Positions 30,727 through 42,054 of a stretch of 64,000 nt of DNA are shown one piece after another. Below the pieces are notes generated by a model. It had not been told where the DNA came from and did no database searches. It saw only the letters and a program-made list of their open reading frames with translations. The position numbers were made by a program, and so were the translations under genes. Origin of the DNA: Linyphia triangularis (taxonomy: Eukaryota > Arthropoda > Arachnida > Araneae > Linyphiidae). The DNA is taken from NCBI GenBank assembly GCA_963978545.1, contig OZ021722.1:36597365-36661364 (forward strand), given 5' to 3'. How positions within the stretch are numbered: the first letter of the stretch is position 1; each line of letters begins with the position of its first letter.

Positions 30727-32311
30727 CAGGGTGTCCAGAAAAGGACTACCTGATTTCAAAATTAAATATCTCGAAAACAAAGATCGATAGAGGAATTCAG
30801 TAAACGGTATGTTTATTGTGAAAACTGTAAGAATTTTATACAGCAGTTTGAAATAATAGTTACAAAAGCTCCTAACAGATGGCGCTGTAATCGCCATACG
30901 TAATGCCTAGTATAAATAGTGATCCGAAGCCCAGAGAGATCAGTTCCACTATTGAATCATGAAAGGAGGTTAGCCTACCGAAGGAAGAGATTAAAACCAT
31001 GTACTCCATTGAACAACGCGTTTTTCTGGTGCTAGAGTACCACAGGTTAAAAGAGAGTCCTACGGCAACAAGGCGCAGTTTTCAAGCACGATTTAATGTT
31101 CCAAAAGGACCCGATGCAAAAACCATTCGTACGCTCTTCGCCAAATTTCAACGAACAGGCACCGTAACTGATGATCTAGTGGGGAATGTTGGCCCCAAGC
31201 AAACTGCAGTTACGCCTAAAAATTTCGCCACAGTTTCTGGAATTATTCAGCAAAATCCAATGTCATCCGTCCGTAGAATTGCATCTCAGACTGGTTTGAA
31301 GCTTTCCAGCACGCAGAAAATACTGAGAAAAAGCCTACACATGTTTCCATTCAAAATTCAAACTCACCAGGCCATATCCGTACGAGCTGTGCAACAAAGG
31401 ATTGACTTTACTAATCTGATGCTCACAATGATTGATAGCGAAGGATTTGATGTTGGCTGCATCTGGTTTACAGATGAAGCACACTTCCACCTGAATGGAT
31501 TCGTGAATAAACAGAACTCGCGATTTTGGGGTTCCGAAAATCCATATTGGTGTGAAGCGAAACCCCTGTATTCTCCTAAATTTACTGTGTGGGCTGCAGT
31601 ATGCAGCAGAAGCATTATTGGCCCTTTTTTCATTCGAGAAACGGTCACTAGTGAACGTTACTTTGCAATTTTGGAACAATTTGTAACCACACAGCAAGTG
31701 TTAGAGGATCGACCAGGTACTGAATGGTTTATGCAAGATAGAGCCCGACCACATCGTACCGAACAAGTGTTTCGCTTTCTTGATGAATACTTCGGGAATC
31801 GAGTCATTGCTTTGGAATATCCCAAATTTACTGGTGCAGGCATGGATTGGCCTCCATATTCGCCGGATTTGACTCCCTGTGACTATTTTTTGTGGGGCAC
31901 ATTGAAAGACATTGTCTACCCGAAGCATCCCTCCACGCTGGACGACTTGAATCGGCGATCTGTGTGGCATGTGAATCCATTTCTGTTGAGACACTACGAA
32001 ATGTGATGGCAAATTTCATTCTTCGTTTGCGCCACCTCTGTAGTGCCAATGGTGAACATTTTGAAAACATTGTGATGTGATTTTTTGTAAAGAATGTTTT
32101 CATACGATTATTTCATTTATGTATGCTGATAATGAGCTGTACAGCGTACAGCGCCATCTGTTAGCAGCTTTTGTAACTATTATTTAAAACTGCTGTATAA
32201 AATTCTTACAGCTTTCACAATAAACATACCGTTTATTGCATTCCTCTATCGATCTTTGTTTTCGAGATATTTAATTTTGAAATCAGGGAGTCCTTTTCTG
32301 GATACCCTGTA
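30725..32311 (+). mobile_element. Mariner-like element with 163-bp terminal inverted repeats
   Basis: The element is 30727-32309, flanked by TA. The ends read CAGGGTGTCCAGAAAAGGAC and, inverted, CAGGGTATCCAGAAAAGGAC. The inverted repeats run 30727-30889 and 32147-32309, 163 bp each with 7 mismatches seen, which is unusually long for this superfamily. It encodes the transposase at 30999. This is the best-preserved DNA transposon in the window and probably the youngest. Confidence 0.93.
30999..32006 (+). CDS. Mariner-like (DUF4817 and DDE) transposase, C-terminus shifted
   Basis: 335 codons from the ATG at 30999. Residues 1-60 form the DUF4817-type helix-turn-helix (MYSIEQRVFLVLEYHRLKES), and residues 70-115 a second DNA-binding region. 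The catalytic core shows D159 in WFTDEAHFHLNG, D247 in WFMQDRARPH and D290 or D295 in YSPDLTPCDYFLWG. Counting to D295, the last interval is 47 residues, longer than the 34 of classic mariner. WGSENPYW links the family to the 9562 relic. The enzyme cuts at the terminal repeats and inserts at TA. Near 31945 the frame slips: an overlapping frame ending at 32078 carries SISVETLRNVMANFI and HLCSANGEHFENIVM, which look like the proper C-terminus. The present product is therefore probably altered after about residue 318, although all catalytic residues precede the slip. The start has an upstream stop context and sits 110 bp inside the left repeat. Confidence 0.88.
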   Translation: MYSIEQRVFLVLEYHRLKESPTATRRSFQARFNVPKGPDAKTIRTLFAKFQRTGTVTDDLVGNVGPKQTAVTPKNFATVSGIIQQNPMSSVRRIASQTGLKLSSTQKILRKSLHMFPFKIQTHQAISVRAVQQRIDFTNLMLTMIDSEGFDVGCIWFTDEAHFHLNGFVNKQNSRFWGSENPYWCEAKPLYSPKFTVWAAVCSRSIIGPFFIRETVTSERYFAILEQFVTTQQVLEDRPGTEWFMQDRARPHRTEQVFRFLDEYFGNRVIALEYPKFTGAGMDWPPYSPDLTPCDYFLWGTLKDIVYPKHPSTLDDLNRRSVWHVNPFLLRHYEM

Positions 32312-32481
32312 TATATATATTTCAACAAAGAGTATGCATATGATATAAGAATATGTATGGTTGCCATATTCAGTTTTCAATGAGTGCAAAATATAATATA
32401 AAAAAGATATTTTTACTGTAAGTACATTTTCTAACTCCTTACAAGGGTTTCAAAATCGTCTTAATTGACATTTATGGTATA

Positions 32482-33205
32482 CGGGTGGTTATCAAAATAA
32501 TGGAAACACACTAGATTTATAAGCAATTTTTTACTAATATGGCGTAGGACCACCTTTGGCATGTAATACAGCTTGGATTCGTCAAAAATTGAATCATACA
32601 AGTGTTTAAAGGAATATTGTATCATTTTTCATGAATGTTCTGGGATGTTTTGGTCATAGTTACTCCAGCTAGTAGGGCTCCTGCAATTTGGCCTCTTTGA
32701 AAGTTGGTGAGGTCTGACAATTTACACTTTTGAAAGAAATCCAAGGCCTATTCAGCTTTAATTAAGCTAGCTCATATGTACCATATTATACACTTTTAAT
32801 ATTAAAGAGAACTGATAGCTAGAATTATATTTTAATTCTTCTTTTTCTTCTTCATCAGCACTACAGCCTAGTGCCAAAGCTTTCTCAATTTGCTTCCTCC
32901 AGGCAGCTTGACTTGCTGCTATATTTCTCCACCTATTCACCCCTGACACCTTCAAGTCCTTCTCAATTCTGTCCAACCACCTTGTACCTAGTCTCCCTCT
33001 TCTCCTTGTGCCTTCAATCTTTGAAAACGTCAATTTTTTTTTTAACTGGTCCAAATTTGAACGTCGAAAAACTTGCCCCAACTATCTGATCATGTAGGAA
33101 TTAATAACCATTGTCTGTATTTATTGTATTTTTTAATGCTTACTAAGCGTATTTTTAAATGTCACTTTGATTCACAGGCATTCTCATTATTTTGATAACC
33201 ACCTG
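32482..33205 (-). mobile_element. Tc1-like deletion derivative (MITE-like, 724 bp)
   Basis: The ends read CGGGTGGTTATCAAAATAAT (left) and, inverted, CAGGTGGTTATCAAAATAAT. The left flank is TA; the right flank is TG and has probably mutated. On the minus strand an N-terminal Tc1 piece (LTNFQRGQIAGALLAGVTMT, about 32710-32650) is followed shortly by the Tc1 C-terminal end RIQAVLHAKGGPTPY and a stop (about 32582-32535), so the whole catalytic domain is deleted. A LINE 3' fragment lies in the other half of the element. Confidence 0.82.
32820..33070 (-). pseudogene. LINE ORF2 C-terminal fragment inside the Tc1 element
   Basis: The minus-strand frame (33081-32767) gives GQVFRRSNLDQL, GTRRRGRLGTRWLDRIEKDL and NRWRNIAASQAAWRKQIEKA. 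The pattern GRRxRGRPxxRWxDxVEKDL...WR..A.DR..WR is the C-terminal segment found in many arthropod non-LTR retrotransposons. It ends in a GAAGAA-rich tail (about 32865-32838), consistent with a 5'-truncated LINE insertion. No endonuclease or reverse transcriptase remains. Confidence 0.75.
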
Positions 33206-34080
33206 TGTTTTATCACTTTTGCTTTTTATATGAGATTAAAAATACGAACTCTACTCCAATACGTACGTTAGACTACTCTTCTGATCCAAATTCTGTCAAC
33301 CACGAGTGACATTCTTCAAACGATGCATTGTTGAAAGATTCAATACATTTGAAACTGGTCTTAATTTGAAAAAACAGCTGTAATGGGTGAGCAATGTGGT
33401 CACCAGATCTCGTAAAAACATGATATAACGTATGAAAATACTGTATTATACTATGAAAACTGTATTGTTTTGCTTATAGATATTAGTTATGTTACATAAA
33501 AAGGTGTATTTGATAGCTATTTCACGCTTCCATGTTATTCCACTGAAAGGTTAGACAAAATTGAAAATCCTTTAATTTTGAAATCTTGTACAATTCAAAT
33601 TTTCCAAACGGGAATATTCTTTCAAGATCAATCTTTTAACTAGGCTAGAGATCTTTTATTGAAATTAATACAGGTTAAAAGTTAGCGTAGTGTAGGAAAA
33701 TATATGAAAACATATCTGTACCTCGGGGCCATGTAGCTACGTCCAAATTTGAAAAATTGACAGAATTTGTTTTGATTATGCCGGAATGATTTTAGGTTAT
33801 GTTTTGAAAGTTCATTATAGATTAAATCTCATTTTTTTTTTTTTTTTTTTTTCTTCTTTTTTTTTTTTTACAAAAACCGTTTAGATATCACTAAACTGGC
33901 CATTTTTTCCTAGATGAATGATGAAAATATAAAAACGGTAAATGACACAAATCCACGTCAGTATTATAATATAATTGAAAGTTGTGAGATGTTCCACACC
34001 CCTAGTTTTATCTTAAACTTGGTTTAAAAACACTTTATTGCGAATTCATGTGATATATATATATATATATATATTTTATT
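33206..34080. other. AT-rich spacer
   Basis: No gene was recognised. T-rich low complexity lies at 33832-33870 and a short TA run at 34050-34073. Confidence 0.55.
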
Positions 34081-34239
34081 GAAATTTATAATCATACAAA
34101 TTTACATCTGATCCATCTGCAGTGCTTTTAAAATGTACTGTCCATCGTCTTCGATGTGAAATTTCTGAACAATTAAAAACATAGTTTTATACATCAAAGT
34201 CCAAAATTCATTGGGATGGTAAATTATTACTAAAATTTT

Positions 34240-35290
34240 TCATCAAATAGCACAAGAAGGATTGATTCTTTATCGGAACAAGTTATATCTTTGCAAGATG
34301 GAAATACAAAGCTTCTTGGAGTTCCTAAATTATTGTCTGGAATTGGAAAAGTAGTAATCGATACTGTTTTCAAGCTCTTACAATCGAGGAAGTGTTAATC
34401 CCAAGTAATAGGTATGTGTTTCTATACAACTGCCACAAATAGTGGAAGGTTCAATGGAACATGTACTCTTCTTGAGAAAAAAATAGGTAGACATCTTTTG
34501 TGTGGATAGAATGTTTGAGGTTTGAGGTTCTACTTACCGATGCATTTATTGTGCTATGGACAATCTACTGGGCCTGAAATACTTATTTAAGAGATTTCAA
34601 GAAAATACGTCTACGCTCAACCACCATGAGCCAAAAAAGCAATATATACTCTTGATTACAACATCAGACAAGTTTAAAAACTTATACTTCTGATCAGAAA
34701 ATGATTGCTAAAAAATTACCGAAGGATGATTGAAGAGAGTTTTTAAATCTCGTGTCGTTTATGATTGGATTAGACATTCAATCTAACATTCGGAAACCAG
34801 GTGCTCTTTAACTAGCTCGCTGGGTGGCAAAAGCCATTTACTCCAAGAAAATATTTTACTTTTTCAAAAGTTGAAAGAATATGATAATAAACATTCAAGA
34901 AATAAAGGATCAAAAATGACCAAATCTTGTTTCTGATGAGTAAAAATCAAAACTAGTCTTGAACATGAAAAGGAAAAGGAGTTCGAATTCACATCTATTT
35001 GAAATACTTCCTCCGAAATTGAATGATTTGTGTATTTCTTATATTTTTTTAAAGCAGCTAAAATTGAAAATAGTTTCCTCAGCATATCAGTTATATATTA
35101 GCCTGAAACGCCATCCTTTTAAAAAGCCGCAATTTTTTGCTAACAACTTGCATAAATAATGTGGATGAACAAGCTGTTGCCTTGATCTAGGACTTCAATT
35201 GTGCTACAAAAAATGAAGAACAAAAAGAGTTTTTGTTACAATTCGTTCATAAGAAGTGCAACCGCCAAAATCTCCTTAAAATGTAGTTGC
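34240..35290 (+). pseudogene. Decayed multi-copy TE-type protein of an uncharacterised invertebrate family
   Basis: Plus-strand pieces in order, with stops and frameshifts between them: CTLLEKKIGRHLLC (about 34460), FEVLLTDAFIVLW (about 34520), GQSTGPEILI (about 34560), FKRFQENTSTLNHHEPKKQY (about 34590-34650), then ENILLFQKLKEYDNK (about 34850), and at the end VDEQAVALI, a stop, and DFNCATKNEEQKEFLLQFVH (about 35160-35250). I know this series from unnamed, repeated proteins annotated in arthropod and cnidarian genomes, with the pattern C..LE..LGR.LL, then GP...LFKRFQ, then GVALI.DFN..TK.E.Q.QFLLQ. That points to a transposon origin, but I cannot name the superfamily. No terminal repeats were found. 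Confidence 0.65.
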
Positions 35291-35294
35291 TAAA

Positions 35295-37340
35295 AAAATG
35301 TGTAAATATCTGATCATTTGAAAAATTCTTCTTCTTTGGATTTATTTACAAATTGTAAAATAAATAATTGTTTACTTAAGTGACAAGTACTTAACGTAGT
35401 CTTAAGTAATAATAAATGTAGTCTTAAGCAATAATTACTGTATCTTAAGTGTAATAATTACTTTGTGTGCATAATTATGCAGAATGTAGAAATGTCCACT
35501 AAATCGTATATTTCTTGAGTTTAGAAATATTTTATACCTCTATCTACCCAGAGTAAAAACATAATTGATACAAAATGCATCTGTAACTATATAGAAGAAG
35601 CTTTCTTAATTGAAAAAAAGTTCGTTTCAACGTTAATAATACTTAATGTAGTTAAAAAAAATACCCCAATTTGCATTATTTTGGCCATTTTTATGTACAT
35701 TCAGTGACTTTGAGGACCTCTAACTATATTTTTATTTTTTTAAATTTTGAAAAATTCAATTTATATTCACAGAAAGAACATTTTTGAAGGGCATTTTGAA
35801 TATGTGTTCGAATTCATCGAAACACATATTTAATTAGTATAAATTTGCATGCATCTATGAAAAGCAATTGCAGGAAAAAAATAGTTTCTCATCTTTTGGG
35901 ATCATGGAGAGCTCAGTGCAGAAATCCAATATAATACACATCATTTCTAAAACTCTTTTGCTAATGCGTAAGAAATAGCAGTTGAATAATTAAAGAAAAT
36001 AGTCACCCAGAATCTTGATCTATATAGACAGATGGGACCTCAGAGCTTGGGAATTGAATCGAATTCTCCGAAGTTAATGGACATACTGACGTTCATCATA
36101 TTATTAACTTAACTTTCCAAAGGCATTTAACTGTAACTTCTGGATAACTCATAAGCGGCAGCTTATCAACAAGCAGATGAAGCATTTGAATTAAATATAA
36201 TACACTGCATGATTGCACCTAAAGCTCTGTTATAGGTTTCCCTTCGTTACCAACATAAGCTAAGAATAGTTTTGGAAAGAGTTGACAGTTTCTTTCTCTC
36301 TGATGATTATTAAGACTTCGGTTCCAAGTCTATGGCCATGGCCAAACATATACTAACCAAAAGTGGCATTTAGAGATCTTTCTGTACCAAAAACTGATAT
36401 ATAGCATTATTGAAAGATAATGTTCTACCCACATTTACTCCATCCATAAGTTAAGGTGTTGCCATGATATACAACAGATCTTCGTCATACAATATTTTAT
36501 TCTCGATGGAAAATAACATTTGTAAAAAAATCTGTTACTTTTGAGGTGGGTATTAATTTTTCAATAGTTCTTTGATTTTGCATTGAATTTTTGTATTGTA
36601 ATATTTAGTTAGATTTCTACTGATTGAAATATATAAAAAAAATTGCGTTACAACTAACAGCTTTGAATTTATTATGTTGTAATATATATAATTTGTACTA
36701 TAAGAATTATCATATGTATGTCTTACATGAATGAATTATATTTATTTTCAAGGAGTGCACAGTATATATAAGGGGCAATTCCAATAAAAGGGTTCTTTTC
36801 AATCTTAATTTTCAAACTTCATTACTTATTTAAATGTTAATTAATAATAATTGTTATTTTTTTGTTCATATCATTGGTTTAAAATATATGTTACGTGAGC
36901 CATGACTCAATTTTTCTTGTATTTTTAATTGCCTTTCTCCTTTTCTTTTTGTTGTTTTCCAAACCGAAAGAGTGTGTTTAGCTGCTTGTGGCTTACTGCT
37001 TATTCCCATGGATTTTGCATTTGGTGAACTTATATTTACTTATGATTTATACGTGATATAAAACATAAATGTTTCAATTTATGGATCCAGGAAAGGTAAG
37101 AATTCAACTCTTCGTAACAAATATTATATCCTAGATTAAAATCCAAAACCAAAAACACGTCCACACTTTATTTTGATCAAAGCACATTAATTTTATACAG
37201 AATATTCCGAAAATGTTAAATTGAATGTCCTCTCATACAATTTTAAAGAAGGGGATTGATTTTGTTTTATGGGAAAATTGGAGTTTATAATGCAATTGGA
37301 AAGATTTTAACAATAACAAATTTATCAAATATCAATTTAT
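35295..37340. other. AT-rich spacer
   Basis: Nothing recognised. About 35900-36500 is less AT-rich and might hold an old element, but no motif or open frame supports it. Small repeats of CTTAAGTAATAA-like words occur at 35375-35460. Confidence 0.5.
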
Positions 37341-37342
37341 TT

Positions 37343-37549
37343 ACAAACGAATCTATGCCGACCAAACGGTATAGTGGTTAGCGTGCTAGCTTCTAGACCG
37401 CAAGGTTGCGGGTTCGAGTCCCGTGTTGGCATGGGTGTTTGTAAATGTATGTTGGCTTGTCTAATGACGAATGTTTCGGCGCATTATAGCCCTCGTGTTG
37501 CTGACGGCGCCAGATAATCTGAATACAACCAACCAACAAACGAATCTAT
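37343..37549 (+). mobile_element. SINE-1 copy B, full length, 14-bp target duplication
   Basis: The SINE is 37357-37535 (179 bp), flanked by ACAAACGAATCTAT at 37343-37356 and 37536-37549. The tRNA-like head (about 37357-37431) pairs GCCGAC with GTTGGC as an acceptor stem, has A-box-like TAGTGGTTAGCGTGC and B box GGGTTCGAGTCCCG. The body includes GTTTCGGCGCATTATAGCCC and GCTGACGGCGCCAGATAATC. The tail is ACAACCAACCA. Copy A at 15116-15295 matches throughout with few differences, so the family was recently active. A SINE has no ORF and depends on LINE proteins. Confidence 0.93.
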
Positions 37550-38510
37550 TCGTTCGTAATCTACAGTCAAAATATTTTTGTATGCAATACAAATTTATTG
37601 ATTAAATAAAAGTGCCTTTTCATTGAAAATAAAATGCATTTCCAGAATAAATTTTAAAATGCAGCAACGACAAAGCACCTACTTATAATCCAAGTAAATT
37701 GAATCACAGATAGAAGGATAATCCATTTTACAGAAACTTTATACGCAAATAATATTTTAGGCAACCAGAAAATGCAGTGTAATTTTCTTCCCAAATTGAA
37801 TTTGCTTCAAGAATTTTCGTAATATGGCAAGAACATTATATGAACAAAGATATTAATTAAATATTAGATTATCCAAGATTTAATATCAAGAATAAGGAAC
37901 GTCTAACACCAAGAATCGATAATCATAAACTTTCCACATTGTGGAGTGTTAAATAGCTTATCTGATAATAATGCTAAGTCCTTCTTATTAACAGGAACTT
38001 AAAAGTAATATAAAATACTTAATTTAAATTTTTCCCAGTCAACACCCCAAGAAATAAATGTAGATCAACTATAAAGTCTAAACCATTCACACACCCATTT
38101 CAACTACTTGGATATTTATTAAGCTCAAATTTGTTGTTGTCCCACTTTATATAAGATATTATACTGCAAAAGTATACAATTTAATATAGTAGCTGAAACA
38201 CATTTTGAATATATTAACATTAGCATGCTAAAGACTCGTTTTGTACATAGTTAACTATTAATTCATAATACAGTCTCCGGCAAACTCGTGAATGGCTTCT
38301 TCAAATAGACTAGGTTTTACCGACATTTGAACTCGGATCGATGAACTCAAACGTGACACTTTAGAACCCTATCTACTTTTATAGAAAATTCAACCCAGAC
38401 AGCCTACATGAGGAATCCTAACTAATAGTCCACATGAGGCATATTCATTGCATAATAAAACACATTTATTATTTAAAGATTAGCTTCAGCTGTTCTATAA
38501 AAATATGACA
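37550..38510. other. AT-rich spacer, possible old SINE fragment
   Basis: Mostly featureless. About 38280-38400 contains, on the minus strand, CCGAGTTCAAATGTCGG, a weak B-box-like word, near sequence loosely like the tRNA-Glu-type SINE that follows. This may be a decayed copy. Confidence 0.4.
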
Positions 38511-38514
38511 ATTA

Positions 38515-38675
38515 AACGACCAAACAGTCTCAAGGTATGACCATGAAAGGCCACCTAGATTTAAACTCAGATCACTGGACAGTCCAGATCATAGAATCTT
38601 CAGCTCCCATGTTGCTAATAGAACTCGGACCACCTGGGTGAAAGCTTGGAATCTCAACCACTAAACGTTCGGAGT
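38515..38675 (-). mobile_element. SINE-3, tRNA-Glu-like head, decayed
   Basis: On the minus strand from about 38668: TTTAGTGGTTGAGATTCC, then CTTTCACCCAGGTGG, then TCCGAGTTCTATTAG and ACATGGGA. The order TAGTGGTTAG, CTTTCACCCAGG and GGGTTCGATTCCC is that of tRNA-Glu with a UUC anticodon, here with mutations in the B box. A tail of about 90 bp with no tRNA likeness follows. Mutations in the T arm rule out a working tRNA gene. Confidence 0.55.
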
Positions 38676-40885
38676 ACATTTATCACGTACTGTTATACAC
38701 TTATATGGCAATTTTGAAAAGCTCAAAGAAAGTATTCAATTTACATCTACTACAGTATTAGTTTAGATGACTCATTCTAAGACCCTCAAGAACAGAACAA
38801 AACGTTGTATTTATTCCTCTTAAAGTACTATATTGTCTGACCAGATATCGATAAACTTACAAGATATGGGTCTCAAACACAAAATACACACCATAACCAT
38901 TAACAAATTAATAATATAAAAAAAGAAAAAGTTTGTAGTTAAAGTTTAAGTGGTTTCTTTTTCCAAAATCAAAAATAGGTTTTTATACAATAACGATAAT
39001 TTAATTTTCTTTGAAAGCATTAACGAAATAATTTTGCTAAAAAATCAGAAAATTTGACTTGTAAGTGGTGATTAAAATTTCCTTGTTTTGGTTTTTCAAA
39101 ATAACTTTCAGAAATTAACTTTTTGGCATTTGTTTAACGTTTACAGAATGTACCTTGTTTTGGAAATTCAATAGTTATGTATCTAATGTATTAAAAAACG
39201 TGTTACAAACAAAATGCATTTCCATTTTGAATGGTATTTCTAGCTTCTTAATAATTTTAATCAAATAGGCTTTTAGTAGTAGTACTTTTAGAAGTTTTAA
39301 ATAATTAAATATTTCACACTGAGGATTTTAAAATAAAAAATAGAATTTGTAAGCATGTAACTTATATCCCTTTTACACATTGCTTCTAATTAAAACTATT
39401 TTAATACTTGCATTTAATAAGTAAACACAATTTTAAAATAAATTATTCAAAGAAAATTAATTAAAATTAGCAATGAAATTTTAAAATAAAATGTCAGTTT
39501 GTCGATAAATTCTCTAAGATTAAGACTCAATTTGTATTTATCTTACTAATGTCAGCCTGATAATTCATTCATTACAAAATGCAGCAGAAACTACAAACTA
39601 GTGTTTACTTTATTAATGTGCATCGTGATTTTTCAATTTCTGTGTTAATCAATCATAGTACAACTCATTCAAACATATTTTATTTTCACAAGAAATGTAT
39701 GACATGTTTTAAAACGTCAGGGATGAAAAGGGAAATTAATCTGAACCTGCTGTATAATTAAGTTTGAATAAAATATTCACATAAACGACATCCGTTTCTC
39801 ATTTTATCTTTTACCGTATTTAAAGCATCAAAAACTGTAAACATTTGATATTCAAATGAGGCAATGTCAAATTCTAAAATGGAAATTTTCATTGGAATGT
39901 CTTTTGAATGAGAATTGAAACCCGATTAAGGCATAAAAGATGCCTTTTTCCAGAAACAGACCGATAAAAATCTTAAAATATTCATCCATTTATTTTTGTA
40001 TTCTATCAGTCCTTAAATATCCTTTTGTTTAAATAAAATTATATATATCCAAGAAACTTTTAACATATTTCTGTATATAATCATGATCATTTTACTTTTA
40101 AGCTATCTGAGGATGTTTGCACGATCTATTGGTTGTGATACTTTGGAAATCTAATTTCAATCCTCTTAAAAACTTTCAATGCCATAGACTTTTTTCATAA
40201 ATACATTAAGAAGTAACATGCAAAATTAAGAAATTTACACAGATCTTATTACATGCTACACCTCATTTATCTCGAAAGCTGATTATTGCTTCAGTATAAT
40301 TGAGGTATTATTAAATTTGGACTCAAAAGTCCGCCAAGTTAACCTGTAATTACATATACCTCTTTAAAATCATTTGCACTGGCGTGTCAAAATTCGTGTA
40401 ATAGTCGTATGCATATATATTCAAATAATTCAGGCATCGCATGATTAGAATAAAAATGGAATTGCAAGTGTTTTATGACGCTTCAAACGTGATCGTGGCT
40501 ACATTGAATTAATAGACATTTGATGTGCATTATTTCTTAAACGGTATCGTGTTTTTCTCTTGATGACCTACCATCAGTTGGTGCCGTTACTGTGTCTACA
40601 AAGCTTTATCATTTTCTGCTCAATTGTTCCACAATCCAATATTTACTGTAAATGTTTCAACATATTAAATATCTGTTCTCTATTTTTGCAAAAAATTTAA
40701 GTAAGTAGTTCTTACTCTTTGGTTGCTGCATTTCCTAAGCATAACTAACCTTTGAATTAAAAAATGTATACCTCTCCAAAAAATAATGTTAATGATTTCC
40801 CTTACAAGGATGGCTTTCTGAAAAGACTGAAATTATAGCATAGCAGCTAAAGTGTATTTAGACACTCTGAATAAATACACTAACA
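38676..40885. other. AT-rich spacer
   Basis: No gene, RNA or repeat was recognised. Open frames are short and look like chance. Confidence 0.6.
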
Positions 40886-40887
40886 CA

Positions 40888-41047
40888 TATCGGTTAGTTG
40901 GTTGATTGTATGATAAACGACCTATTTTTTGTACAATTACAACTGATCAGACCGTGACCTACAGCTTAACGTAGATTCCAAACCCCAACCAACATCCATA
41001 CCTAAACAAGGATTTGAAATCGGCACCTTTAGCCCGCGAGTAACACA
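40888..41047 (-). mobile_element. SINE-2 copy, diverged, nearly full length
   Basis: On the minus strand: GCGGGCTAAAGGTGCCGATT, TAGGTATGGATGTTGGTTGG, GGAATCTACGTTAAGCTGTA, AATAGGTCGTTTATCATAC, then CAACCAACTAACCGAT. This is the order found at 19690-19845, so the two copies define about 160 bp of the family, with a tail rich in AACC/AACT words like that of SINE-1. Confidence 0.75.
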
Positions 41048-41940
41048 GATCGGCATTTTTTGAAGAGAATCTTTATACATTTTATAGAAAATCATTGAAT
41101 ATTATCGTTAAAGGTTTCTAACAAGGTATTTTAAGGATATGAGTTGCTTTTTCTATTTTCCAACTTCTTTGATCAATTACTTGAAAAATATTTAAAATGT
41201 TGCATAATATACTAACTACAGTTCTTGATAAAAACATAACATGAAGTTTTTGTCTTTGAACTTTAAACAAACGTCTATTATATACTTGGAAAATAATAAA
41301 TCACTAAATGTAAAAAAGTACCATGTCACATTTAAACCCAATAATCATGAGCCCTTTTTACATTTAAAGATCGACATATAATGTAACAAGGACATATTAT
41401 TTATATTTGCGTACATTTTCTGAGTAATTCTTGTGTGTAGCCTTTTTTAGTTTCCAAAATCAAATTACATAGCACTGTTTTATAATTTGAAGCATGTTAA
41501 AGATCTATCGGAATCGAGTGTTATTTTATTATTAACAAGTCAAATAATTTAACTTACACCACCAGTTATACATAAATCAATTGCATCTTACTTTTTATCA
41601 ATTTTCAATTAAATACTTAATTTAAACAATCCTTTTATACCATAGTAAGGAAGGGATGTTTTAGATGAACACAAATAGCTCTTGCGAAGTATATTCCAGC
41701 ACCAATCTTTTAAGAAGATTTAGCTAAAATTGTTTGTTGAGGGTTCATATAGATTTTAGCATGAATGTTTTGGACGAGTGTGATATGGATGGGTACATTC
41801 ATCAGGGTATTAGAGTTCCTGACTAATTAACTATGTTGATAAGCTCAGAAAACCGCAAGTTACTGTTGGAAAGGGTTAAGATTGTTGTTAAAGCATTTAA
41901 GAGCATTATGAAATTGAATCTTGATAATAACACTGTAGTT
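41048..41940. other. AT-rich spacer
   Basis: Nothing recognised. Confidence 0.6.
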
Positions 41941-42050
41941 CGATAATAGAATTGTAAGTCGATAATAGATTCGTAAGTCGATAGTAGATTCGTAAGTAGA
42001 TAGTAGATTCGTAAGTCGATAGTAGATTCGTAAGTCGATAATAGAATTGC
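41940..42050. repeat. Minisatellite, about 19-bp unit, 5-6 copies
   Basis: Repeats of GATAGTAGATTCGTAAGTC with small changes (TAGAATTGTAAGTC, GATAATAG, AAGTAGATAG). The open minus-strand frame across it gives repeated STYES-type residues, which only reflects the repeat. Confidence 0.9.
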
Positions 42051-42054
42051 TGTA

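Noticed and set aside
31335..32103. Several long minus-strand frames
   Set aside because: They are shadows of the mariner-like transposase on the plus strand.
37357..37431. tRNA gene on the plus strand
   Set aside because: It is the head of SINE-1 copy B; the acceptor and T arms pair, but the anticodon arm does not, and the 14-bp duplication encloses the whole SINE.
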